The position numbers and the translations under genes were made by a program. DNA of 42,163 bases from an uncultured Oscillospiraceae bacterium (GTDB lineage Bacteria > Bacillota > Clostridia > Oscillospirales > Oscillospiraceae), in assembly GCA_947632155.1 (NCBI GenBank), contig CANROF010000018.1, positions 1 through 42,163 on the forward strand, read 5' to 3'. Positions within the stretch are counted from its first letter, which is position 1, and the number at the start of each line of letters is the position of its first letter. Positions 31,567 to 42,163 of this stretch are shown here, piece after piece. Under the pieces are notes generated by a model. That model had not been told where the DNA came from, ran no database searches, and saw nothing but the letters and a program-made list of their open reading frames with translations.

Positions 31567-32766
31567 TTATTCGCCGGAATCTCCGTGCTGGCCCTGGGGG
31601 CCCTCCCGGCGGGGGCCGGAGCGGCGGTAGCGCTTGCGGCGGTTATTATTGCCGCGGCGCTGCTCCTCCGCGCTCCTTGCCTCGGCCTCCGGCGGCTGGT
31701 CCTGGCGCGGGGGGCGGGGCTCGCGGCGCTCCTGATTCTGGCGGGGCTGGCGCGGTTTTTGCTGGCCCTGACGGGGCTGGCGGGACCTTTGCTGGCTCTG
31801 GCGGGGCGGGCGATCGGCGGAGGGCTGTTCCTCCGGGCGCTCCTCCGCCCTGGGCTGGGGCTCCGCCGCGCGGCGGAGTCTGGGCTGGGGCTTGGGGGAC
31901 GGGGCGTCGATAAGGCCCTCGGCCCGGGCCGCCAGGTACTCCGCCCGCTTGGCCTTTCCGCCGAGAACGGTGACCTCGGCGGCGTCAAAGGTCCGCACGG
32001 ACATGTCCGCCTGGTCCTCCAGATGCACCCGGACGGTGCCCTTCAGCAAATTCACGTCCACCACCGTGCCCACGCCGGCGGGGGTATCCACAAAGGCGTC
32101 GGTCTTGGGGACGGACTGCACCAGCTCCTCGTAGGCGTCCTGCTCGTATTTAAGGCAGCACATGAGCCGCCCGCAGGAGCCGGAAATTTTGGTGGGGTTG
32201 AGGCTCAGGCCCTGGGTCTTGGCCATTTTTATGGACACGGGCTGGAAATCGTCCAGAAATTGGGCGCAGCAGAAGGGCCGCCCGCAGATGCCCAGGCCCC
32301 CCAGCATCCGGGCCTCGTCCCGGACGCCGATCTGGCGGAGCTCGATGCGGGTCTTGAATATGCCCGCCAGGTCCTTTACCAGCTCCCGGAAGTCCACGCG
32401 CCCCTCGGAGGTGAAGAAAAAGAGGATCTTGGAGCCCTCGAAATTGTACTCCACGTCCACTAACTTCATCTCCAGCCCGTGCTTGGCTATGCGCTGGCGG
32501 CAGATGTCCATAGCCTCCCGCTCCCGGCGGCGGTTCTCGGCGGCGCGGCGGATGTCCTCCTCCGACGCCGCCCGGGCCACGGGCCGCAGGGGCGGGTGGA
32601 CGGCGGCGTCGTCCACCTGGTGGTTGCCGGTGACGACCTCGGCGAATTCCAGGCCCTTGGCCGTCTCCACCACCACGCTGTCGCCGGGCCGGGCGGTGAT
32701 GCCGTTGGGGTCAAAGTAGTAGACCTTGCCCTTATTTTTAAATCTCACGCTGATGACTTCGGTCAA
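31567..32766 (-). CDS. ricT: RicT (PSP1 domain, YaaT-like) with a long basic tail
   Basis: A 399-residue protein. I start at TTG eight bases after AGGAG, giving TEVISVRFKNKGKVYYFDPNG, the usual start of RicT; a GTG three codons earlier touches the ribosome site. Residues about 1-280 are the PSP1/RicT core with two cysteine clusters, C161/C166/C167 (GICGRPFCC) and C198/C203/C204 (GSCGRLMCC), which bind iron-sulfur in Bacillus. There RicT works with RicA and RicF and with RNase Y in mRNA processing, and affects competence, biofilm and sporulation. Residues about 285-399 are a tail rich in Pro, Arg and Gln, with PRQ units, absent from the Bacillus protein as far as I recall; it may bind RNA. Confidence 0.9.
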   Translation of the reverse strand: MTEVISVRFKNKGKVYYFDPNGITARPGDSVVVETAKGLEFAEVVTGNHQVDDAAVHPPLRPVARAASEEDIRRAAENRRREREAMDICRQRIAKHGLEMKLVDVEYNFEGSKILFFFTSEGRVDFRELVKDLAGIFKTRIELRQIGVRDEARMLGGLGICGRPFCCAQFLDDFQPVSIKMAKTQGLSLNPTKISGSCGRLMCCLKYEQDAYEELVQSVPKTDAFVDTPAGVGTVVDVNLLKGTVRVHLEDQADMSVRTFDAAEVTVLGGKAKRAEYLAARAEGLIDAPSPKPQPRLRRAAEPQPRAEERPEEQPSADRPPRQSQQRSRQPRQGQQKPRQPRQNQERREPRPPRQDQPPEAEARSAEEQRRGNNNRRKRYRRSGPRREGPQGQHGDSGE

Positions 32767-32851
32767 TTGAAGCACTCCTTTTCGGTCCGGCCCGAGAGCC
32801 CGCGGGCTTTCGGGGCCGGTAGGTACGTGCGGGTATTATTCTTCTGAGCTT

Positions 32852-32880
32852 ATTATACCCGCACGGAGGCTTTTTTGCAA
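32852..32880 (-). promoter_or_regulatory. ricT promoter
   Basis: On the minus strand, -35 TTGCAA and -10 TATAAT with a 17-base spacer. A near-palindrome (GCGGGTAT on both sides) spans the -10 region at about 32829-32862. Confidence 0.65.
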
Positions 32881-32886
32881 GCAAAT

Positions 32887-32910
32887 CTGCCCGTTTTCCC
32901 GGACGGGCAG
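32887..32910 (-). terminator. Hairpin after holB
   Basis: CTGCCCGT and ACGGGCAG form an 8-bp stem with an 8-nt loop; on the minus strand ATTTGCTTG follows. It lies about 40 bases past the holB stop, before the ricT promoter. The T tract is poor. Confidence 0.5.
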
Positions 32911-32952
32911 GAAAAAACTGATAAAACAGGCGGCGCGTTATTTGGAAATATC

Positions 32953-33738
32953 TCAGATTCCCCCGCACAGGGACGCCAGGAGGAGGCCGGAGATGTGCCC
33001 GGCGCTCACGTTGACGGCGGTCATTCTGTCGGCCTCGTCAAGGGCGCCGGTGAACTGCGCCAGCCTCTCCGGCGTCATGCCCCCGGGCCTTCCGAAGCCG
33101 CTCACCGCCAGGCGCCGGGCGGCGTCGATATACTCCGGAAGCTCCAGGCGGCTCAGCTTTCCGATCTCCGGCACCAGCCGCGCCAGGGCCATGTCGTCCC
33201 CGGAGGCCGCGGCCTCGTAGAGCGCCCGGGCCTTTGCCGCCAGCTCCGGGTCGCACTCGGCCCGGCCCGGGGCCAGGTTCACCGTCTCGCCGCGGGAGCG
33301 GACAGTCTCCAAAAGCCTCATGGGGTTTTCGGCCAGAAGGACAAAGACCGCGTGGGGAGGCGGCTCCTCAAAGACCTTGAGCATGGCGTTCTGGGCCTGG
33401 ATGTTCATGGCGTCGGCGTCGCGGATGACAAAGACGCTGCGCGGGGCCTCGTTGGGCATGACGAAGGCCCGGGCCCTGACGGCGCGCATGTCGTCCACGC
33501 TGTGCTCCCGGGCGTCCTCCCGCCGGTCGATGTGCTCCACGTCCGGGTGGATGCCCTTGCGCACCTTCACGCAGTCCCGGCACCGGCCGCAGGGCGCGGG
33601 GCCCTCCCCGGTACACACGGCCGCGGCGGCGATGAGGTCCCCGGCGGCCTCCCGGGCGGCGGCGTCCCCGCCGGTGACGATATAGGTGTGGAAGAGCCTC
33701 CCGGAGGAAAGGCGCTCCTTCAGAGCGGAAAGGTCCAT
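32953..33738 (-). CDS. holB: DNA polymerase III delta-prime subunit
   Basis: A 261-residue clamp-loader subunit. The N-terminal AAA+ domain has a nucleotide-binding loop replaced by VTGGDAAAREAAG, as expected for the non-ATPase delta-prime. The zinc module has four cysteines (C42, C50, C53, C56). DADAMNIQAQNAMLKVFEEPP carries the usual SRC-region neighbourhood. It is somewhat shorter than the E. coli protein (334). It helps load the sliding clamp on DNA. It starts 14 bases after the DUF1846 gene and precedes ricT, the order common in Firmicutes (holB next to ricT/yaaT). Confidence 0.92.
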   Translation of the reverse strand: MDLSALKERLSSGRLFHTYIVTGGDAAAREAAGDLIAAAAVCTGEGPAPCGRCRDCVKVRKGIHPDVEHIDRREDAREHSVDDMRAVRARAFVMPNEAPRSVFVIRDADAMNIQAQNAMLKVFEEPPPHAVFVLLAENPMRLLETVRSRGETVNLAPGRAECDPELAAKARALYEAAASGDDMALARLVPEIGKLSRLELPEYIDAARRLAVSGFGRPGGMTPERLAQFTGALDEADRMTAVNVSAGHISGLLLASLCGGI

Positions 33739-33752
33739 AGCTCAGCCTCGAA

Positions 33753-35240
33753 TCATTTGTGATAGAGCTTGTTCGTCTCGTAAACCGGCTCGCAGGTGAC
33801 GCCGCAGCCCAGTTTTTTCAGTAGATTCTCGTCCACCTGGGACAAAATGACGGTGGAGTGGACCTCGCTGCCGGCGAGCTTCGCGAGCTGCTGCATGGCC
33901 GTCTCCGCCAGGGGATTTGTGACGGCGCATATGGACAGGGCCAGAAGCACCTCGTCCGTATGCAGCCTGGGGTTCATGTTCCCCAGGTGGTTGACCTTGA
34001 GGTCCTGCACCGGCTCCAAGACGCTGGGCGAGAGGAGCCGGATGGAGTCGTCGATGCCGCCCAGGGCCTTCAGGGCGTCCAGGAGCATGGCGCTGGCGGC
34101 GCCCATGAGCTGGGAGGTCTTGCCCGTGACGATTCGCCCGTCGGGAAGCTCGATGGAGGCGGCGGGCTCCCCCGTCTCCTCCGCCTTTTTCAGGGCCTGG
34201 GCCCTGCCGGGGCGGTCCGTGATGTCGGTGCCCACGGTGTTCATAAGGAGCTTTATCTTGTCCGCCTCCGCCCCGGCGTTGGGCTGGCCCTTGGCCCTCT
34301 GGCACATGGCCGACAGATACCGCCGGACGATCTCCCGGCGGCTGGCCTCCTGACAGGCCTCGTCGTCCACGATGCAAAAGCCCGCCATGTTGACGCCCAT
34401 GTCCGTGGGGGACTTGTAGGGACACGCCCCGCCCGAGAGCTTTTCAAAGAGCGCCGACAGCACCGGGAAGGTATCCACGTCCCGGTTGTAATTCACCGCC
34501 AGGGAGCCGTAGGCCTCCAGGTGGAAAGGGTCGATCATGTTGACGTCGTTGAGGTCGGCGGTGGCGGCCTCGTAGGCCACGTTCACCGGATGCTTCAAGG
34601 GCAGGTTCCAGATGGGGAAAGTCTCGAACTTGGCGTAGCCCGAGTGCAGGCCCCGCTTGCCGTCGTGATAGATCTGAGACAGGCAGGTGGCCATTTTGCC
34701 GCTGCCCGGGCCCGGGGCGGTGACCACCACCAGGGGGCGGGTCGTCTCGATGTAGTCGTTGCGCCCGTAGCCCTCGTCGGAGACGATCGTCTCGATATTG
34801 GCGGGATACCCCTCGATGGGGTAGTGGCGGTAGACGGTGAGCCCCAGGGACCGGAGGCGCTTTTCAAAGGCCTCCGCCGCGCTCTGGCCGGCAAACTGGG
34901 TGATGACGACGCTGCCCACGTACAGGTCGAAGCTCCGGAAGGCGTCGATGAGCCGCAGCACATCCAGGTCGTAGGTGATGCCGTAATCGCCCCGGACCTT
35001 GTTTTTGGCGATGTCCCCGGCGTTGACGGCGATGACGACCTCCGCCTTGTCCCGGAGCTTCGTCAGCATCTTGATCTTGCTGTCCGGCTCAAAGCCGGGG
35101 AGGACGCGGCTGGCGTGGTAGTCGTCAAAGAGCTTCCCGCCGAATTCCATGTAGAGCTTCCCGCCGAATTGGGCGATGCGCTGGTTGATGTGCTCCGACT
35201 GGAGCTTCAAATATTTGTCGTTATCAAAGCCGATCTTCAT
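33753..35240 (-). CDS. DUF1846 protein
   Basis: A 495-residue protein with full-length similarity in style to DUF1846 proteins of Firmicutes: MKIGFDNDKYLKLQSEHI, then QFGGKLYMEFGGKLFDDYHASRVLPGF, VVTAPGPGSGKMATCLSQIYHD and DVNMIDPFHLEAYG. Start at the ATG preceded by GGGGG. The APGPGSGKMA loop resembles a nucleotide-binding turn but is not a classical P-loop. The family's function is not established. It probably shares a transcript with holB. Confidence 0.9.
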   Translation of the reverse strand: MKIGFDNDKYLKLQSEHINQRIAQFGGKLYMEFGGKLFDDYHASRVLPGFEPDSKIKMLTKLRDKAEVVIAVNAGDIAKNKVRGDYGITYDLDVLRLIDAFRSFDLYVGSVVITQFAGQSAAEAFEKRLRSLGLTVYRHYPIEGYPANIETIVSDEGYGRNDYIETTRPLVVVTAPGPGSGKMATCLSQIYHDGKRGLHSGYAKFETFPIWNLPLKHPVNVAYEAATADLNDVNMIDPFHLEAYGSLAVNYNRDVDTFPVLSALFEKLSGGACPYKSPTDMGVNMAGFCIVDDEACQEASRREIVRRYLSAMCQRAKGQPNAGAEADKIKLLMNTVGTDITDRPGRAQALKKAEETGEPAASIELPDGRIVTGKTSQLMGAASAMLLDALKALGGIDDSIRLLSPSVLEPVQDLKVNHLGNMNPRLHTDEVLLALSICAVTNPLAETAMQQLAKLAGSEVHSTVILSQVDENLLKKLGCGVTCEPVYETNKLYHK

Positions 35241-35366
35241 ATGTACCCCCACAGGCCAAATTTGACCCTCGCCCATTATTTTACCTTTTTTCATGGCCGT
35301 TCGTCAATAGGGGGAGCAAAAATCGACTCCTAATTTCCTTTTGTGTTTCTTAAATCCAAATTACAA

Positions 35367-35834
35367 TTACAGCTTCTTTTCAAACACATATTGCTGAGGC
35401 GTCATACCCAGGGCCTGATACATGGCGATAGCTCCCTTGTTGAATTCCCAGGTGTACAGATCCAGACGAACAGCTCCCTGCTCCTTAGCCCAGGTTTCCA
35501 CCTTGGCAAAGAGCTTTGACGCGATCCCTCTGCGGCGATAGGCGGGCAGGACATAGATGTCATCCAGGCAAACGGTCTTTAGCCCCTTGACCATACCGCT
35601 TTCTTCCCAAAGCGTCGCCCTGACAACACCCGCGAGCTGCTCACCATCAAAGGCGCCCATCTGCAATACGGTGGGGTTGGCCAAGTTCCCCAGGAAGGCC
35701 TCCCTGGGATAGGATTCCTCCTTTTCCCGGTGTACAAAAAAGTCCGGCCGTGCCTGTACGTGGAGCTCATCCTCGGCTGCATATAGTTCAAGTACCCGAT
35801 CATAATCGGTTTCCGTCAGTTTTCTGATTTCCAT
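35367..35834 (-). CDS. GNAT-family N-acetyltransferase
   Basis: A 155-residue acetyltransferase. The acetyl-CoA-binding motif is VLPAYRRRGIASKLF (about 106-120), preceded by CLDDIYV and followed by LDLYTWEFNKGAIAMYQALGM. AAGGAG lies before the chosen ATG. Members acetylate amino groups of small molecules or proteins; the substrate is not readable here. It is a single gene with space on both sides. Confidence 0.85.
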   Translation of the reverse strand: MEIRKLTETDYDRVLELYAAEDELHVQARPDFFVHREKEESYPREAFLGNLANPTVLQMGAFDGEQLAGVVRATLWEESGMVKGLKTVCLDDIYVLPAYRRRGIASKLFAKVETWAKEQGAVRLDLYTWEFNKGAIAMYQALGMTPQQYVFEKKL

Positions 35835-35884
35835 ATATTTTGACTCCTTGCGTGTATAATAATACAAATATTTAATGAAAGCGC

Positions 35885-35910
35885 GGGCCGCCGTAAGCGG
35901 CGGCCCGTAC
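35885..35910. repeat. 26-bp palindromic repeat, left copy
   Basis: A GGGCCGCCG/CGGCGGCCC palindrome with GTAC at its end, identical to 36118-36143. The two copies bracket the hairpin array. Confidence 0.8.
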
Positions 35911-36117
35911 GCAGTTTGTCAAAAAGCTCAAATTCAATATTTTTTCCAAGGACATGTGCCTTGGAAAAAATCCCTTTTGTCGCACAAGCGTGCGCCCTTT
36001 GGGCGTGCGCGCAGGGCGACAGCAGGGGAATTTTTCTGAATTTCGCAAAATTCAGGAAAAATTTCCCGCACGTTCCCCTTGTCGGAAAAAGGCCAAAGGC
36101 CTTTTTCCGACAGCCCG

Positions 36118-36143
36118 GGGCCGCCGTAAGCGGCGGCCCGTAC
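36118..36143. repeat. 26-bp palindromic repeat, right copy
   Basis: Exact second copy, ending 9 bases before the dapB stop codon. On the dapB strand it could also act as terminator-like structure, but no T tract follows. Confidence 0.8.
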
Positions 36144-36152
36144 AGCGGGGGG

Positions 36153-36890
36153 TCATTGTGCCAGGAGGTCCCTCATGTCGTACAGCCCGGAGGGCTTGCC
36201 GACGATGAATCTGGCGGCGGTGAGGGCGCCGTCGGCGAAGAGGGAGCGGTCGTGGGCCTCGTGCTTTAAGGTCAACGTCTCGCTGTCGGTGGAAATGAGG
36301 ACGGCGTGGGTGCCGGGGAGGGCGCCCATGCGGACGGCGTGGATGCCGATCTCGTTTTTCTTCCGCTTGCCCATGCCGGAGCGGCCCAAGCTGAGCTCCG
36401 CGCCGGGGCGGACCTCCTGAAGGGCCCGGGCCAGCATCAGGGCCGTGCCGGAGGGGGCGTCTAACTTCCTGTTGTGGTGGGCCTCCACGATCTCGATGTC
36501 CGCCTCCGGGAAGAGGGCGGCGGCGCGGCGGGCAAGCTCGGTGAGGGCGGCGATGCCCATGGACATGTTGGCGGAGAAAAAGATGGGGATCCTCTCCGCC
36601 GCGGCCTCGATGGCGGCCCGCTCCGCCCCGTCGTGGCCGGTGGTACACAGGACCAGGGGCAGCCTTTTCTCCGCGCACCAGTCAAGGAGCGCCGGGGTCA
36701 GGGTGTGGTGGGAAAAGTCTATCACCGCGTCAACGCTCTCCGTGACGTCGGCAAGCTCCCTTTTCACGGCGCCGCCCTGGGAGAGGGCGTCCGCGGCGGC
36801 GGCCAGGGCCATATCCTCCGCCCGCTCCACGGCGTTGACGACCAGGCTCCCCATGCGCCCCAGGGCGCCGTAAACCATGATATTTATCAT
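36153..36890 (-). CDS. dapB: 4-hydroxy-tetrahydrodipicolinate reductase
   Basis: A 245-residue protein. The NAD(P)H-binding loop is VYGALGRMGSLV (residues 6-17; G-x-x-G-x-x-G), FSHHTLTP is the cofactor/substrate region, and ANMSMGI plus EAHHNRKLDAPSGTAL is the catalytic stretch with the His-His pair and Lys. It performs the second step of the diaminopimelate branch, making tetrahydrodipicolinate for lysine and cell-wall synthesis. It begins two bases after the dapA stop, so the two are co-translated. GGAGG lies before the ATG. Confidence 0.96.
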   Translation of the reverse strand: MINIMVYGALGRMGSLVVNAVERAEDMALAAAADALSQGGAVKRELADVTESVDAVIDFSHHTLTPALLDWCAEKRLPLVLCTTGHDGAERAAIEAAAERIPIFFSANMSMGIAALTELARRAAALFPEADIEIVEAHHNRKLDAPSGTALMLARALQEVRPGAELSLGRSGMGKRKKNEIGIHAVRMGALPGTHAVLISTDSETLTLKHEAHDRSLFADGALTAARFIVGKPSGLYDMRDLLAQ

Positions 36891-36892
36891 TT

Positions 36893-37780
36893 TTATACCT
36901 CCAGGCCCTCCGCCCGCATGAGCTCCAAAAGCCGCGCCCGGTGGGCGTCCTCCATGGGCGTCAGGGGCAGGCGCAGGTAGTCCTCGATGATGCCCATGGC
37001 GCTCAGGGCCGCCTTCACGGGGATGGGGTTGACCTCGGAAAAGAGGGCGTCGATGAGGGCCTTATACCGAAGCTGGAGCTTCGCCGCGGCGGCGAAGTCG
37101 CCGCTGAGGGCCAGGGCGCACATCTCGTGGGTCTGGCGGGGCATGATGTTGGAGAGCACCGAGATGACTCCCCTGCCCCCCACGGACATGATGGGCACGG
37201 CGATGTCGTCGTTGCCGGACCAGATGTGGAAGTCGTCGCCGCACTTGGCGGCTATCTCCACCACGGTCCCCAGGTCCCCGGTGGCCTCCTTGATGCCCAC
37301 GATGTTGGGGTGGCGGGCCAGCTCCACGCAGGTGTCGGGCAGGACCTTCACGCCGGTGCGGCTGGGGACGGAGTAGACGATCATGGGCAGGTCCGTGGCG
37401 TCGGCGACCTTGTAAAAGCTCTGCACAAGGCCCCGCTGGGTACACTTGTTGTAGTAGGGCGTGACGCACAAAAGCCCGTCGGCGCCAGCCTTAGCGGCCT
37501 TGACGCTGAGCTCCACGGCGTAGTCGGTGTCGTTGGAGCCGGTTCCGGCGATGACGGGCACACGGCCGGCCACCTTTTCCACGGCGAAGCGGATCGTCTC
37601 CACGTGCTCGGCGTCGGAGAGGGTGGGGCCCTCGCCGGTGGTGGCGGCGATGATGAGGGCGTCCACGCCGCCCCGGAGCTGGAACTCGATGAGCCTTTCC
37701 ATGGCCTCAAAGTCCACGCCGCGGGCGTTCATGGGGGTGACAAGGGCAGTACCGGCGCCCCGGAAGATCTCTTTTTTCAT
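36893..37780 (-). CDS. dapA: 4-hydroxy-tetrahydrodipicolinate synthase
   Basis: A 295-residue TIM-barrel aldolase of the usual length. The Schiff-base lysine is K164 in GIKEATGD, Y136 lies in YSVPSRTG, and [10 protein letters not shown] is the pyruvate-binding loop. It condenses pyruvate with aspartate semialdehyde. The two overlap: the dapA start codon lies inside the last codons of the rnhA gene. The genome block rnhA-dapA-dapB follows gyrA on the same strand. Confidence 0.95.
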   Translation of the reverse strand: MKKEIFRGAGTALVTPMNARGVDFEAMERLIEFQLRGGVDALIIAATTGEGPTLSDAEHVETIRFAVEKVAGRVPVIAGTGSNDTDYAVELSVKAAKAGADGLLCVTPYYNKCTQRGLVQSFYKVADATDLPMIVYSVPSRTGVKVLPDTCVELARHPNIVGIKEATGDLGTVVEIAAKCGDDFHIWSGNDDIAVPIMSVGGRGVISVLSNIMPRQTHEMCALALSGDFAAAAKLQLRYKALIDALFSEVNPIPVKAALSAMGIIEDYLRLPLTPMEDAHRARLLELMRAEGLEV

Positions 37781-38221
37781 TTTATACGCTCCTTATTGCC
37801 AAAGCTGTCCCGCCGGGACACCGCCAGGGCGTCGCAGCGGTTGTTCAATTCGTTGTCCGCGTGGCCCTTCACCCAGTGGAAGGCCACCTTATGTCCCCCA
37901 AGGAGCTCGTCCAGCCTTTGCCAGAGCTCCGGATTTTTAAGCTCTCCCTCACGCCGCCGCCAGCCCCGGGCCTTCCAGCTTTTGAGCCAGCCCTGGTTGA
38001 CGGCCCGCTCGATGTACTGGGAGTCGGTGAAAAGCTCCACCTCACAGGGGCGTTTTAAAAGCTCCAGGGCGGAGATGACGGCCATGAGCTCCATGCGGTT
38101 GTTGGTGGTCAGCGCCTCCCCGCCGGAGATCTCCCTTTCGTGGGCGCCGGCCTTCAGGATGGCGGCCCAGCCGCCGGGGCCGGGGTTGCCGGAGCAGGCC
38201 CCGTCGGTGTAGATGGTGACC

Positions 38222-38229
<8 letters not shown>
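37777..38229 (-). CDS. rnhA: Ribonuclease HI
   Basis: A 150-residue RNase [23 protein letters not shown] holds the first catalytic Asp, [14 protein letters not shown] the Glu, [15 protein letters not shown] the second Asp and [14 protein letters not shown] the last acid. It removes RNA from RNA-DNA hybrids. Its start overlaps the gyrA stop region by 8 bases and its end overlaps the dapA start by 4 bases. Standard length for the bacterial enzyme, including the basic handle region ([12 protein letters not shown]). Confidence 0.95.
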
Positions 38230-40804
<2,575 letters not shown>

Positions 40805-40847
40805 ACTTACTTAAACCTCGTAACCTTATTTAAAAAGCATCGCAGAT

Positions 40848-41008
40848 TTCGCCGCCGCAGCGGCGAACAAAATCAATAATTTTTCTGGCGGCATGTACGT
40901 CAGAAAAATTCCCTTACAGGTCCCCGGAGTGTGCGCCCCAAGGGGGCGTGCGCGCAGGGGACCGGCAATTTCCCATTGGCATTTGAAGCCCGTCAGGGCT
41001 TCAAAGCC
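40848..41008. repeat. Hairpin array between gyrB and gyrA, related to the array at 35883-36143
   Basis: In order: TTCGCCG with CGGCGAA (40848-40867), a 10-bp stem AATTTTTCTG with CAGAAAAATT and a loop with CATGT (40878-40910), a two-part hairpin with an inner stem of the GTGCGCCC type and outer stem GGTCCCC with GGGGACC (40919-40963), and a 13-bp stem with one bulge (40978-41008). It fills most of the gyrB-gyrA spacer. The order, inner-stem sequence and loop motif match the other array, while the outer stem differs but still pairs. Function unknown. Confidence 0.8.
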
Positions 41009-41011
41009 AGA

Positions 41012-42163
41012 TTAATAGTCCAGATTCACGGCGTATTTCGCGTTTTCCTCAATCCAGGCCTTGCGCGGTTCCACCTCTTCGCCCATGAGGACGGTGAATA
41101 TCTGGTCCGCAGCCACGGCGTCGTCTAAGGTGATGCGCCGGAGGGTGCGCTTTTCCGGGTCCATGGTCGTCTCCCACAGCTCGTGGGGGTCCATCTCGCC
41201 AAGGCCCTTATAGCGGCTGATGTCCACCTTGGCATTGGGGTTGTCGGCGCGCATTTCGGAGCTTATCCTGTCCCGCTCCGGGTCGGAGTAGGCCACGCGC
41301 TGGGTCTTTCCCCGGGTCAGCTTATAGAGGGGCGGCACGGCGGAGTAGACGTAGCCGTTTTCAATGAGGGGCCGCATATACCTGAAGAAGAACGTGAGTA
41401 AAAGCGTGCGGATGTGGGCGCCGTCCACATCGGCATCGGCCATGATGATGATCTTGTGATACCGGAGCTTGTCGATGTTGAACTCCTCCCCGATGCCGGC
41501 GCCCAGGGCCACGATGAGGGGGTAGAGCTTGTCATTGCCGTAAATTTTGTCCGCCCGGGCCTTTTCCACGTTCAGCATCTTGCCCCACATGGCCAGGATC
41601 GCCTGGAAGCGGGAATCCCGGCCCTGGATGGCCGAGCCCGCGGCGGAGTCGCCCTCCACGATGTAGATCTCGCAAAGGCTGGGGTCCCGCTCGTTGCAGT
41701 CCTGGAGCTTATCCGGCATCTGGCCGGATTCGAGGCCCGTCTTGCGCCGGACGGACTCCCGGGCCTTTTTGGCGGCCTCCCGGGCGCGGCTGGCGGTCAT
41801 GGCCTTCTCGACCACCAGCTTGCCGAAGGCCGGGTTCTCCTCCAAATAGATCTCCAACTGCTCGGAGACGATGGAGTCCACCAGCGAGCGGATGTCGGCG
41901 TTGCCCAGCTTAGCCTTGGTCTGGCCCTCGAACTGGGCGTTGGTGAGCTTCACGGAGATGACGGCGGTGACGCCCTCCCGGCAGTCCTCGCCGGAGAGCT
42001 TGTCGTCGCCCTTGAGCTGCCCGATCTTGGCGGCGTAGGCGTTGAGCACCCGGGTCAGGGCCGTCTTGAAGCCCGTCTCGTGCATACCGCCCTCGGGGGT
42101 GTGGATGTTGTTGGCGAAGGAGACGAGCATCTCGTTGTAGCCGTCGTTATACTGGAAGGCGAT
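41012..42163 (-). CDS. gyrB: DNA gyrase subunit B, C-terminal part (cut by window end)
   Basis: The last 383 residues of GyrB; the gene continues beyond the window, and the frame is open to the edge ([22 protein letters not shown]). The Toprim domain has EGDSAAGSA with the metal-binding Glu and [14 protein letters not shown] with the two acidic residues. [21 protein letters not shown] is the GyrB tail signature. [17 protein letters not shown] departs from the usual [18 protein letters not shown] or PLWGK variants occur in some Oscillospiraceae as I remember. It is the ATPase partner of gyrA just downstream. Confidence 0.96.
   Translation of the reverse strand: MAFQYNDGYNEMLVSFANNIHTPEGGMHETGFKTALTRVLNAYAAKIGQLKGDDKLSGEDCREGVTAVISVKLTNAQFEGQTKAKLGNADIRSLVDSIVSEQLEIYLEENPAFGKLVVEKAMTASRAREAAKKARESVRRKTGLESGQMPDKLQDCNERDPSLCEIYIVEGDSAAGSAIQGRDSRFQAILAMWGKMLNVEKARADKIYGNDKLYPLIVALGAGIGEEFNIDKLRYHKIIIMADADVDGAHIRTLLLTFFFRYMRPLIENGYVYSAVPPLYKLTRGKTQRVAYSDPERDRISSEMRADNPNAKVDISRYKGLGEMDPHELWETTMDPEKRTLRRITLDDAVAADQIFTVLMGEEVEPRKAWIEENAKYAVNLDY

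Larger units (their letters stand above)
35883..36143. repeat. Array of five to six hairpins between GNAT and dapB
   Basis: In order: a GC-rich palindrome (35885-35906), a 13-bp stem with 7-nt loop containing CATGT (35939-35971), a two-part hairpin whose inner stem is GCGTGCGCCC with GGGCGTGCGC and outer stem TGTCGC with GCGACA (35978-36021), an AT-rich long stem (36026-36067), a 14-bp stem (36081-36111), and a second exact copy of the first palindrome (36118-36139). The first four types occur in the same order between gyrA and gyrB. No gene in it. Function unknown; a structured RNA or a dispersed repeat is possible. Confidence 0.8.

Noticed and set aside
35883-36143. CRISPR array
   Set aside because: The hairpins differ from one another and are not evenly spaced direct repeats with unique spacers. 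There are no cas genes.

Overview
The window looks like a GC-rich gut-type Clostridia, most likely an Oscillospiraceae-like genus. That is an inference from gene style: Firmicutes-type RicT and DUF1846 genes, a MobP3-type relaxase, and a ribose-type ABC transporter beside AraC control and cytoplasmic glycosidases. It splits into a probable 31.3 kb integrated mobile element (about 83-31451) and a chromosomal housekeeping block (31452-42163).

The element is bounded by a 49-bp direct repeat with two mismatches. The repeat is the 3' half of an initiator tRNA gene, from the anticodon loop to CCA. A complete tRNA-fMet stands at the right end, beside a tyrosine integrase and excisionase. A 19-bp repeat, probably an integrase arm site, lies just inside both ends. 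The left end carries a small AbrB-like protein, an oriT-like noncoding stretch, a MobC-like protein, a MobP3-like relaxase with C-terminal Sel1 repeats, and a HigBA-type toxin-antitoxin pair with a clear promoter and operator. No conjugation pore genes are present, so it would be an integrative mobilizable element (IME) that needs a helper.

The cargo (4340-28314) is a sugar-acid and glycoside locus. A ribose-type ABC importer (ATPase, permease, lipoprotein, permease) is followed by a long same-strand run encoding GH1, GH43, GH3, a nucleoside-hydrolase-like protein, beta-phosphoglucomutase, GH2, a HAD protein, a second GH3, mannonate dehydratase, an SDR mannonate oxidoreductase, GH88 unsaturated glucuronyl hydrolase, a second SDR, a carbohydrate-binding-like protein and an RpiB-family isomerase. 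I infer two branches converging on 2-keto-3-deoxygluconate: unsaturated uronate through GH88, the isomerase and an SDR, and fructuronate through UxuB and UxuA. Uronate isomerase, KDG kinase and KDPG aldolase are not in the window and would have to come from the host. A divergent regulator fuses an AraC-type activator to a GH39 domain with both catalytic glutamates; two matching direct repeats lie around the promoter of the importer operon.

Between the regulator and the excisionase is about 1.2 kb without a convincing gene, holding a strong palindrome and diverged internal duplications. The chromosomal block reads on the minus strand: gyrB (cut by the window end), gyrA, rnhA, dapA, dapB, a GNAT acetyltransferase, DUF1846, holB, ricT and the tRNA-fMet. 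Two intergenic spaces there (between GNAT and dapB, and between gyrA and gyrB) hold arrays of hairpins in the same order. Their inner stems are conserved and their outer stems change in a compensating way, which suggests an uncharacterised structured repeat family.
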